DNA from: Pyrobaculum sp.
GTDB taxonomy: Archaea > Thermoproteota > Thermoprotei > Thermoproteales > Thermoproteaceae
NCBI GenBank assembly: GCA_020833205.1
Contig: JAJHQT010000005.1
Span: forward strand, 1 to 22,343
DNA: 22,343 bases
Direction: 5' to 3'
Part shown: piece after piece, positions 15,154 through 22,343 of the stretch
Layout of the letters: each line of letters starts with the position of its first letter
How positions within the stretch are numbered: the first letter of the stretch is position 1
Position numbers and translations under genes: made by a program
The notes under the pieces: model-generated
Told to the model about the DNA's origin: nothing
The model's input: the letters and a program-made list of their open reading frames with translations, nothing else
Databases searched by the model: none

Positions 15154-15879
15154 GTGGAGATCCTCTCCAGAGTTCTGGCGCTTCTTGGGGTAGGGAGGCG
15201 CGAGATCGACATCTACCTCGCATTGGTGGAGAAGGGGCCGTTAACGGCGAGGGAGCTCTCAGACCAGCTTGGGATCCCCTACACAAAGATCTACGCCTAC
15301 CTGGATAAGCTGGGGAGCCTTGGGCTTATCTCGTCTGAACGCGCCGCGCGCCCCGCCAAGTTCAAGGCGACTCCCCCCGCCGAGGTCTATAAAAAACTTG
15401 TGGGAGCCGCAGCCGACGTCTTGAAGTCCCTCAAGCCTCTCTTCGATAGTCTGCAGATGGCGTATGAAAGCCGGTACGCCGCCGTGGCGCCCACCTTTCT
15501 GACCTTGATCCGCGGCGCCGAGAGGGCGGCGGAGCTTATCCAGGAGGTGGTGACTACGGCTGAGGACGAGGTGTATCTGGCAGTTCCATTTGAGGAGCTT
15601 GTGGACTACCGGCTCCTAGCCGTGATAAGCGAGGAGTCGAAGCGGTTAGCCGTGAAGATCCTCACAACGGAGCGTCTGAGGACTAGGTTCGACCTACCGC
15701 CGCGCGTAGAGGTGAGAGCCGCCCGGGAGATGTTCGGCGGCGGCGCCATAGGGACCGCGGTGACCATCTACGTCAAATACGGCGGCGACATAACGGGCAT
15801 ATATACAAACGACAAATTCCTCATCGAGGTCGCCCGGACGTATTTCGACCACGTGTGGCGGAGGGCTAACGTTATATAG
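15154..15879 (+). CDS. TrmB-like transcriptional regulator
   Basis: A 241-residue protein with an N-terminal TrmB winged-helix domain (about 1-75): 'LGVGRREIDIYLALVEKGPL' followed by the turn and recognition helix 'TARELSDQLGIPYTKIYAYL' and a wing 'SSERAARPAKFKATPP'. A linking helix leads to a C-terminal effector region with the PLD-like fold common in this family ('EDEVYLAVPFEELV', 'VKILTTERLRTRF', ending 'FDHVWRR'). TrmB proteins usually regulate sugar transport or metabolism, and some act as global regulators; the ligand cannot be read from sequence. It is divergent from tes, and the shared promoter region holds an inverted repeat. I infer autoregulation and possible control of tetraether synthesis. 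The GTG start is set by a TATA-like GTTAAAAA about 23 bases upstream. Confidence 0.83.
   Translation: MEILSRVLALLGVGRREIDIYLALVEKGPLTARELSDQLGIPYTKIYAYLDKLGSLGLISSERAARPAKFKATPPAEVYKKLVGAAADVLKSLKPLFDSLQMAYESRYAAVAPTFLTLIRGAERAAELIQEVVTTAEDEVYLAVPFEELVDYRLLAVISEESKRLAVKILTTERLRTRFDLPPRVEVRAAREMFGGGAIGTAVTIYVKYGGDITGIYTNDKFLIEVARTYFDHVWRRANVI
15871..15878 (+). promoter_or_regulatory. TATA box embedded in the TrmB-like gene's stop codon, probably driving the sRNA
   Basis: GTTATATA, with the TAG stop at 15877-15879. A start about 25 bases downstream falls at about 15898-15900, right at the C box of the candidate guide RNA. Confidence 0.45.
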
Positions 15880-15894
15880 ACGCAGGTGGTCGTC

Positions 15895-15956
15895 GGCTGT
15901 GATGAAAATCCAAGTGGGGCCGACGAGAGGTGAAGGGGGTCTGGAGCGCTGACATA
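15895..15956 (+). ncRNA. candidate C/D box guide sRNA (2'-O-methylation)
   Basis: Boxes appear in the right order and spacing: C GTGATGA (15899-15905), guide 1 (15906-15919), D' as CCGA (15920-15923), a 6-base gap, C' as GTGAAGG (15930-15936), a 12-base guide 2 GGGTCTGGAGCG (15937-15948), and D CTGA (15949-15952). C and D match consensus exactly; D' and C' are relaxed, as is common. By the fifth-base rule guide 2 would direct methylation of the C at position five of CGCUCCAGACCC, and guide 1 the A in CCCCACUUGGAUUU. I have not matched these to an rRNA or tRNA. The terminal stem is weak, so the ends are approximate. It lies between the regulator and the convergent arcadin-4 gene, a space free of other features. 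Confidence 0.6.
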
Positions 15957-15978
15957 ATCCGGCAAATGAGCCGCGGCG

Positions 15979-18360
15979 TTACTCCACCTCGACCTCCGAG
16001 CTTTCTCTCTTGGTTACTACGAGGAGCTTTGCGTCGGGTATCGCCTCTTTCAGCGCGTTGGCGAAGTCTCTAGCCTGGGTGGCCACCACGATTTGGTGCT
16101 GGCCAGCCAGCGTTTTGACGAGCTCCACGAAGGCTTTTCTGATGTTGGCATCTACGTAGGGGATCGGCTCGTCGAATATGACAAAGCCTAGGTTTGTATG
16201 CGCGATTTCCCTGAGGGTTAGGGCCAGCGCCAGCGCTATGGAGAGGCGCTGGCCATCGCTGAGTTTGGAAATGCCGTATTTATCGCCGGCGGGCGTAACT
16301 GCGTAGAACTCGTAGTAGCCTCTGCGTTGCTCCAGGTCTGCGTTTACTCTTACTATGTCGCCGTATTTATACAGGGAGAGAAATATCTCGTTGAACCTGT
16401 TTCTCGCCACCTCCAGAAGCCTGGCCCTGGCGTTTATCTTCACCAGCTCGAGCTTGGCCTTGAGCTCCTGGAGCCGGCTGTAGGCATACAGCACGTTGTC
16501 AAGCCCCTTCTTCAAGACGTCTGCGTCGGCGCCGACTTCTCTCACCACCTCCTCCAACGCGGCTTTCTCCCTGTAGAGCTCCGCAAGGCGGCTCGACGTC
16601 TTTTCCAGCTCCTCCACGACCTCACGCCAGCGGATCTCAGCCGCCAAGGCCTCGTCTGTTAGCCCCGCGTTTTTCAGCTCGGCCTCCAGCTCCCTTAGGC
16701 GGCGCCGCAACTCCCGCATCTTGATGCCTCTTGCGTATTTAGACACGGCGTCTGAAATGGTGCGTCTGTCTATCCTAGCGAGGAGGAGGCGGAGCCTCTC
16801 CGCCTTTTTCTCCAGTTGCCTCAACGCCTTCTCCGCCTGAAGGGCCCTCTTTACGGCCTCTTCCCTCTCCAGCTGGAGCTCCTCCAGCCGCGTCTTGGCG
16901 GCTAGGTACTCCGCCACGTCGCTACTCAACGCCTCCATCTCCTCAACCGCCCTCTCAAGCTCCCTCGCCTTCTCCCGAAGCGCCTCTACCTCGCGTATCA
17001 AGTCGCCGAATTTAGCCTCCACCTCCTTCGCCGCGTCTGCCGCAGTTTCGCGGCTCACGGGCCCCCCGCAGATGGGGCACCTCTCCAGGCCCGTCTCGGC
17101 CACATACAGGGCTACTGTTCTGAGCGCAGACGAGAACGAGACCGCCTTCTCAGCCTCAGCAAGCCTCCTCCGGTGCTCGGCCAAAGCCGCTCTGGCGGCC
17201 TCCAGCGAGCGGAAGGTCTTCTGGAGCTCTCTGAACCTTATGTACTGCTTTTCAAGCCTGCGGAGCTTGGCCTCCGCGTCTCCTATCTCCTCCTCTATCT
17301 TCTTCACCTTGGCCACGTAGGCGTCGTATATCTTCTTCGTGTCTGAGATCTGGGACTCCACATCCCTATACAGCTTAAGTAAAGCGTCGTAGGCCTCGGC
17401 CATCGCCGCAGAGAGGGTCTCCAAGTCGCTTGCTGAGCCCAGCCTCTCAGCGAGCCGCGGGTCGACCACGTGTTCATACTCCTCCAGGGCCTCCCGCATC
17501 GCGTTTCTTATCTTCTCCAGCGTCGAGACGTCGACCTCCTCGCCGCCTGCGGCGGATTCAAGAAGCTCAAGCTCCGACTTGGCTCTGTAGTACTCCATAA
17601 GCAGGTCCTCGCCTTCCTTCAGCTTCGTCAAGTAGGCGGCCCGCCTCTTGGCCAGCTCCTCCGCCTCTTTGGCGAGGCGCTCCTCCCTCTCCCTAAGCGT
17701 CTTTATCTCGTTGCCGACGGCATCAAGCCGCGAAGCAACGGCGCCGTACCCGCCGTATCGCCTTATTACGTCTCTGTGCTTTTCGTAGGCGGAGAGGCGC
17801 CTCCTTAGCTCCTCCGCCCGCTCCAGGAGGGCCTTTTCCAGAGAGGCCGCGGCCTTCACCACCCCGTCCACGACGTCTATCCCAAACAGTCTGTCGACAG
17901 ACACTGCCCTCTTCTGCGTCGTTCCGTAGATGAAGCCCTCAAGAGTCCTGTGCGAGATGTAGACCAGCCTCTCGTAGATGTCCTCGTCGGCGTTTAGAAG
18001 CTCGGCGAGCTTCACCTCAGCCTCCCTCCCCCTGAGCTCCAGACCGCTGAACCGCAGGACGACCCTTTCGCCTCCTCGGCGTGTGAGCCTCCTCTCAACC
18101 CTAAGGACGTCGCCGCCTCTCGTCAGCGTCAAGACGACCCCCATCTCGTGCGACTCGGTGTTTATCAAGTCCACCAACTTGGCCACCCTCTCCTTCACCT
18201 CCAGCTGCCTCCCAAACAAGGCGAACTCCACCGCGTATAGGAGCGAGGTCTTGCCGGCGCCGATCCGCCCCCAGACCACATTTACCCCTCCGAACTCAAC
18301 GACGTGTCTCCCCCTGTAGGACCTGAAATTATCCAGCTCAATCCTCTCCAGCCTCCACAT
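15979..18360 (-). CDS. rkd-4: arcadin-4, Rad50/SMC-like coiled-coil ATPase of the Arcade cluster
   Basis: A 793-residue split ABC-type ATPase. Walker A is GRIGAGKT (31-38), followed by long antiparallel coiled coils with a zinc-hook-like CPIC at about 427, the signature as LSDGQ (about 700, rather than LSGGE), Walker B 'LGFVIFDEP' (about 727) and the terminal 'IVVATQ' switch. On sequence alone it would be called Rad50. However, no mre11, nurA or herA is adjacent, and it sits last in the crenactin cluster, where arcadin-4 is described as a Rad50/SMC relative. I infer a cytoskeleton-linked role, possibly bridging filaments or nucleoid, although repair activity is not excluded. The ATG at 18360 overlaps the arcadin-3 gene by 23 bases, indicating coupled translation. 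The symbol follows the original naming as I recall it. Confidence 0.85.
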   Translation of the reverse strand: MWRLERIELDNFRSYRGRHVVEFGGVNVVWGRIGAGKTSLLYAVEFALFGRQLEVKERVAKLVDLINTESHEMGVVLTLTRGGDVLRVERRLTRRGGERVVLRFSGLELRGREAEVKLAELLNADEDIYERLVYISHRTLEGFIYGTTQKRAVSVDRLFGIDVVDGVVKAAASLEKALLERAEELRRRLSAYEKHRDVIRRYGGYGAVASRLDAVGNEIKTLREREERLAKEAEELAKRRAAYLTKLKEGEDLLMEYYRAKSELELLESAAGGEEVDVSTLEKIRNAMREALEEYEHVVDPRLAERLGSASDLETLSAAMAEAYDALLKLYRDVESQISDTKKIYDAYVAKVKKIEEEIGDAEAKLRRLEKQYIRFRELQKTFRSLEAARAALAEHRRRLAEAEKAVSFSSALRTVALYVAETGLERCPICGGPVSRETAADAAKEVEAKFGDLIREVEALREKARELERAVEEMEALSSDVAEYLAAKTRLEELQLEREEAVKRALQAEKALRQLEKKAERLRLLLARIDRRTISDAVSKYARGIKMRELRRRLRELEAELKNAGLTDEALAAEIRWREVVEELEKTSSRLAELYREKAALEEVVREVGADADVLKKGLDNVLYAYSRLQELKAKLELVKINARARLLEVARNRFNEIFLSLYKYGDIVRVNADLEQRRGYYEFYAVTPAGDKYGISKLSDGQRLSIALALALTLREIAHTNLGFVIFDEPIPYVDANIRKAFVELVKTLAGQHQIVVATQARDFANALKEAIPDAKLLVVTKRESSEVEVE

Positions 18361-18508
18361 CGACCCCCAGCGTCTTTAGGTATTCCACCAGAACCGCCTT
18401 AACGGCGCTGGGACCCCCCGCCCGATACGCCGAAATAAGCCTCTCCGCCAGCTTCCCCTCGTCTGTATTACCAAAGACCTTCCTAACCTCCTCAATCAAT
18501 ATATCCAC
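18338..18508 (-). CDS. rkd-3: probable arcadin-3, 56-residue protein
   Basis: A short gene starting at GTG 18508: 'MDILIEEVRKVFGNTDEGKL' opens it, then 'AERLISAYRAGGPSAVKAVL' and 'VEYLKTLGVD', ending in TGA at 18338. It is acidic and predicted to be all helical, with no Cys and no membrane segment. Evidence that it is real: a TATA box centred 26 bases upstream, no frame break across 56 codons, and a 23-base overlap with the arcadin-4 start. By position between arcadin-2 and arcadin-4 it should be arcadin-3, whose function is, as far as I know, undefined. It may be a small partner of the coiled-coil ATPase, since the two are translationally coupled. Short length makes it easy for gene finders to miss. 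Confidence 0.72.
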   Translation of the reverse strand: MDILIEEVRKVFGNTDEGKLAERLISAYRAGGPSAVKAVLVEYLKTLGVDVEAGED

Positions 18509-18529
18509 AGAACACAGGTGGTAGAGACT

Positions 18530-18539
18530 TATATATTAA
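18530..18539 (-). promoter_or_regulatory. TATA box of arcadin-3/arcadin-4, overlapping the arcadin-2 stop codon
   Basis: Minus strand TTAATATATA, with the TAA stop of arcadin-2 at 18538-18536. Centred about 26 bases upstream of GTG 18508. It suggests that arcadin-3 and arcadin-4 can be transcribed separately from crenactin. Confidence 0.6.
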
Positions 18540-19150
18540 CCCTCCCTCCTCCTAGACCGCAAGATACGCACCCACTCGTTGTCAGCCACGGAGCTGGGCG
18601 GAGCCGGCGGGGGGGCCTCGGGAGGCTTCGGCGCCGCCTCAGGCCTGGCAGGCGCCAGAAGCTGGCGGCACATCTCTTCAATCTTCTCGTCTACGTAGCG
18701 TCGCAGTTTTTCATACAGAGAAGCCTCCAGCTTCTTCAACTGCACGTCTAGGTGCTCGGCGAGAGACGCCTTGAGGGACTCGGCAACCCTGCCCAAGTCG
18801 GCGACGGGCGCCGGGCGCGGCTTTGCGAAGATCTTGATCTCCACGCTGTCGGGCCCCTTGGCGGGGTCCACCACCACTAGGCCAACGCCCTGGTTTTTGA
18901 AGTATCTGGGGTCCACGAAGGGGGACGCCTCGGGCAGGACCGCTAGGTACACCTTGGCGGCGGCCGCGCCCATCAGCTCGCCGACGCGTTTATAGACCTC
19001 CGCCTCCTCGTAGACCTCGGCGAAGTACGGCAACACCGCCACCCTGTTGAGACCCTCCTCAAACCACACGACGCCGCCGCTCTCGCCCACATATCTCATG
19101 CCGAGAGTCTCGGAAAAATACCTAACAAGAAGCAACTTTACGAAATCCAC
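18536..19150 (-). CDS. rkd-2: arcadin-2, crenactin-binding regulator
   Basis: A 204-residue protein. Residues 1-110 form an alpha/beta domain ('MDFVKLLLVRYFSETLGMRY', 'AAAKVYLAVLPEASPFVDPRYF'). An amphipathic helical stretch follows (about 117-160, 'KASLAEHLDVQLKKLEASLY'), then a Pro/Ala-rich linker ('PEAAPKPPEAPPPAPPSS'), and a basic amphipathic tail 'VADNEWVRILRSRRREG' (188-204). In P. calidifontis the last ~19 residues of arcadin-2 bind crenactin in the cleft used by WH2/thymosin-type peptides and depolymerise filaments. The tail here has the length and character for that. Immunolocalisation there placed arcadin-2 between separated nucleoids, suggesting a role at division. The GTG at 19150 is two bases past the crenactin TGA, so the pair is co-transcribed and coupled, keeping filament and inhibitor in step. 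Confidence 0.87.
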   Translation of the reverse strand: MDFVKLLLVRYFSETLGMRYVGESGGVVWFEEGLNRVAVLPYFAEVYEEAEVYKRVGELMGAAAAKVYLAVLPEASPFVDPRYFKNQGVGLVVVDPAKGPDSVEIKIFAKPRPAPVADLGRVAESLKASLAEHLDVQLKKLEASLYEKLRRYVDEKIEEMCRQLLAPARPEAAPKPPEAPPPAPPSSVADNEWVRILRSRRREG

Positions 19151-19151
19151 G

Positions 19152-20812
<1,661 letters not shown>

Positions 20813-20830
20813 GCCACACCAATCTCGCAA

Positions 20831-20838
20831 TTATAAAA
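20831..20838 (-). promoter_or_regulatory. TATA box of arcadin-1, overlapping the nitroreductase stop codon
   Basis: Minus strand TTTTATAA; the final TAA (20833-20831) is the stop of the nitroreductase gene. Centred about 23 bases upstream of ATG 20812. Confidence 0.55.
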
Positions 20839-21547
20839 ACTCTAGCTCCCTCAACAGCCTCCGCATCTCCCCGCCGCGCGCCTCGAAGTAGCCCCCTCTC
20901 CCAGCATATCTCTCCAGAAGCCTCAACCAATCCCCCGACCTCGTGACCTTCGCCATGATCCTAAAGGCGGCGGCCAGCTCCTCCTCCGTGTACCTCCGGT
21001 ACGCGCCTTCGTGAAACAGCATCTCAAGCGGCAGGCGCGGCCGCGGCGGAGGGTCCTCGTCAGGCACCCCCACCACCAGGCCAAAAAGCGGATAAGTCAG
21101 AGGCGGCAACCCAAGCAACTTCACGATCTCCCCAGCCGCGTTTTGCACAGCCCCTATGAAACAACTGCCGTACCCCAGCGCAGTTGCTGCAAGGGCCATG
21201 TTCTCGGCGGCTAAGGCGGCGTCTACAGCCGCGAAGACAAAGAGGGCAAGCCGATCCTCGGCTAAATCCCTACCCCTAAACCTCAGCAACTCCCTCAACC
21301 TGTAGAGATCCGCAAGAAAGACAAAGAAGTCCGACCCCTCCTCCACGTGTGGCTGCCCTATCAGCCTGGCTATCTCAGCCTTCTTGCCCTCGTCCACGAC
21401 GCGCACCGCGGACCAAAGATGCAACGTGGCGTCTGTCGGCGCGGCCCTGCCCGCCTCCATTATCCTCCTCACGTCTTCCTCTGGGATCTTCACCCTCTTA
21501 AACCGCCTCATCGACCGCCTCCTCTCCACAACCTCGAAGAACTCCAC
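20831..21547 (-). CDS. nitroreductase-family FMN oxidoreductase
   Basis: A 238-residue protein of the NfsA/FRP-type nitroreductase fold, which binds FMN at a dimer interface and reduces diverse acceptors with NAD(P)H. The N-terminal 'VVERRRSMRRFKRVKIPEED' is the FMN phosphate-binding signature. 'IMEAGRAAPTDATLHLWSAV' is the usual second segment, and 'AAENMALAATALGYGSCFIG' with 'LGLPPLTYPLFGLVVG' completes the family core. The open frame continues upstream to 21595, but that part crosses the TATA element at 21566-21573. GTG 21547 lies 22-23 bases away and starts just before the conserved region, so I use it. The physiological substrate is unknown. It precedes arcadin-1 on the same strand with an 18-base gap, but arcadin-1 has its own promoter, so a cytoskeletal link is not implied. 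Confidence 0.85.
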   Translation of the reverse strand: MEFFEVVERRRSMRRFKRVKIPEEDVRRIMEAGRAAPTDATLHLWSAVRVVDEGKKAEIARLIGQPHVEEGSDFFVFLADLYRLRELLRFRGRDLAEDRLALFVFAAVDAALAAENMALAATALGYGSCFIGAVQNAAGEIVKLLGLPPLTYPLFGLVVGVPDEDPPPRPRLPLEMLFHEGAYRRYTEEELAAAFRIMAKVTRSGDWLRLLERYAGRGGYFEARGGEMRRLLRELEFL

Positions 21548-21560
21548 AGAGGCCAAGGAC

Positions 21561-21575
21561 AAAAAATATATATTA
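21561..21575. promoter_or_regulatory. shared symmetric TATA element for divergent nitroreductase and zinc-ribbon genes
   Basis: The sequence A6 then TATATATTA contains the self-complementary ATATATAT at 21566-21573. Its centre is about 22-23 bases from GTG 21547 on the minus strand and 24-25 bases from ATG 21594 on the plus strand, and no second AT-rich box is present. One element therefore seems to serve both directions. Confidence 0.55.
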
Positions 21576-21593
21576 GCATTAACGGGGGGTCTC

Positions 21594-21818
21594 ATGGTGG
21601 TGGCCCAAGAATTTCCCGAAGATTGGGAATACTCCGGCGGCGAGCTTGAAAAGACGCTGAAAGTGCGGGCGACTTGTCCCTACTGCAAACACAAGTTCGA
21701 GGTAGAGATAGGCGAGAGCTGGTACAACATAGGCTTCAGCATCAACTGCCCAAAGTGCGGCCGCTCCTTCCCTATAAACATGTACGGCGAGGTGATAGGG
21801 GTCGTACAGCCAAAATAA
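21594..21818 (+). CDS. small zinc-ribbon protein
   Basis: A 74-residue protein starting at ATG 21594, about 24 bases after a TATA element; the longer upstream frame is antisense to the nitroreductase and is not used. Two CxxC knuckles, 'CPYC' (about 29-32) and 'CPKC' (about 53-56), frame a beta-rich ribbon with 'HKFEVEIGESWYNIGFSIN' between them, a simple zinc-finger fold. The first ~25 residues are acidic ('FPEDWEYSGGELEKTL'). No catalytic residue is seen. Nucleic-acid or protein binding is likely but the partner is unknown. It differs in sequence from the other zinc ribbon at 5464-5685. Confidence 0.75.
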   Translation: MVVAQEFPEDWEYSGGELEKTLKVRATCPYCKHKFEVEIGESWYNIGFSINCPKCGRSFPINMYGEVIGVVQPK

Positions 21819-21830
21819 TCCCACCACACA

Positions 21831-21848
21831 ATTTTTACCAGGGTTTTG
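21831..21848 (+). terminator. T-rich terminator candidate after the zinc-ribbon gene
   Basis: TTTTT at 21832-21836 and TTTT at 21844-21847, starting about 13 bases past the stop codon. The rest of the gap to the Hsp20 gene (to 22039) shows no gene or RNA I can support. Confidence 0.35.
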
Positions 21849-22014
21849 CCCAGCCCTAAGCAAACGGCACAACGCCTCAAACCACCGCGTAACCCATCAC
21901 CAACATAACACACGGCCTTCAAAGTGCCGGAGCCGTAGATCAGGTGCTGTCTACCCCCAAGCGCGGCGGATTGCGTGATGATGACCAACTATCTAGGTAT
22001 TACAGTCCCTTCGA

Positions 22015-22020
22015 TTTTAA
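22015..22020 (+). promoter_or_regulatory. TATA-like element before the Hsp20 gene
   Basis: TTTTAA within CGATTTTAAG, centred about 22-23 bases upstream of ATG 22040. No heat-shock operator can be identified by eye. Confidence 0.35.
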
Positions 22021-22039
22021 GCAGAGGCCCTTGAAACAC

Positions 22040-22343
22040 ATGGAACCGGTAAAGAAAATCGAGGAGGGCTTGAAGGAGCTATACGACGCGAATACGGGCA
22101 AGGTAGAGAGGCAACCAGACGTGGATATATACGACGTGGGGGAGAACTTGGTCGTATACATAGACATGCCGGGGATGAAGAAGGAGAACATCAGGGTAAG
22201 GGTGTACGACAGATCCATCGAGATCTCCGCGGCGCCTGTCCAGGCCGAGGCGGCTGGGAAGCCGCTGAGGAGAGAGCGGATCTCGAACTTCCCCGTCCTG
22301 CGGAAGATAGAGGTGCCGTTTAGGCTCAGAGTAGACAGCGCTA
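22040..22343 (+). CDS. small heat-shock protein, Hsp20/alpha-crystallin family (3' truncated)
   Basis: The first 101 codons lie in the window and the gene runs off the end. After a short helical N-terminus ('MEPVKKIEEGLKELYD') the alpha-crystallin domain begins with 'RQPDVDIYDVGENLVVYIDM', then 'PGMKKENIRVRVYDRSIEIS', and the family strand pair 'RERISNFPVLRKIEVPFRLR'. Such proteins bind unfolding proteins as large oligomers, without ATP. I place the start at ATG 22040 because a TATA-like TTTTAA lies about 23 bases upstream. The frame stays open further upstream ('RYYSPFDFKQRPLKHM') to a TTG near 21971, which would add a longer aromatic N-terminus like that of some Hsp20s. The C-terminal IxI anchor motif is outside the window. 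Confidence 0.87.
   Translation, partial: MEPVKKIEEGLKELYDANTGKVERQPDVDIYDVGENLVVYIDMPGMKKENIRVRVYDRSIEISAAPVQAEAAGKPLRRERISNFPVLRKIEVPFRLRVDSA

Noticed and set aside
15979..18360. Plain annotation as the DNA-repair ATPase Rad50
   Set aside because: Motifs fit, but the place at the end of the crenactin cluster, the lack of mre11/herA/nurA and the described Rad50-like arcadin-4 make that name better.
21974..21990. GTGATGA as C box of a second C/D sRNA before Hsp20
   Set aside because: No CTGA or near variant follows at guide distance, and no C'/D' pair is seen.

Overview
The window is a gene-dense stretch of a hyperthermophilic crenarchaeon, almost certainly a Pyrobaculum (Thermoproteales). 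The evidence is a crenactin that reads very close to my recollection of the P. calidifontis protein, a complete crenactin/arcadin ('Arcade') cluster, a tetraether lipid synthase, many GTG/ATG starts about 22-27 bases downstream of TATA boxes (leaderless transcripts), and very short intergenic gaps. I see no insertion sequence, CRISPR array, tRNA or rRNA gene.

Layout. 2-958 (+): the C-terminal part of a DUF1998/MrfA-type helicase. 1077-3476 (-): valyl-tRNA synthetase, divergent from an ACT-domain protein (3554-4207, +). 4204-6327 (-): a small membrane-anchored protein, a TtuA/Ncs6-type tRNA 2-thiolation enzyme, a small zinc ribbon and a HAD-fold protein that has lost its catalytic motif I. 6340-6626 holds no convincing gene. 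6627-9460 (-): a small winged-helix protein and an MMPL/RND-family exporter. Divergent from the exporter, a tightly overlapping operon (9532-13261, +) encodes an FtsX/MacB-like permease, its LolD-like ATPase and a large external coiled-coil protein with a membrane anchor. 13341-15071 (-): tetraether synthase Tes, divergent from a TrmB-like regulator (15154-15879, +), with an inverted repeat lying across both promoters. A probable C/D box guide sRNA follows at about 15895-15956 (+).

15979-20812 (-) is the Arcade cluster, transcribed in the order arcadin-1, crenactin, arcadin-2, arcadin-3 (56 aa), arcadin-4 (Rad50/SMC-like). It is preceded by a nitroreductase (20831-21547, -), which shares a symmetric TATA element with a divergent small zinc-ribbon gene (21594-21818, +). 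The window ends in an Hsp20 gene (22040 onward, +).

How it fits together. The central and right parts concern the cell envelope and cell shape: two trans-membrane export or lipid-handling systems, membrane-spanning lipid synthesis with a candidate local regulator, and an actin-like cytoskeleton. A recurring architectural feature is that the stop codon of one gene is built into the TATA box of the next. I count seven such junctions, so genes that look like operons probably also have their own internal leaderless promoters.
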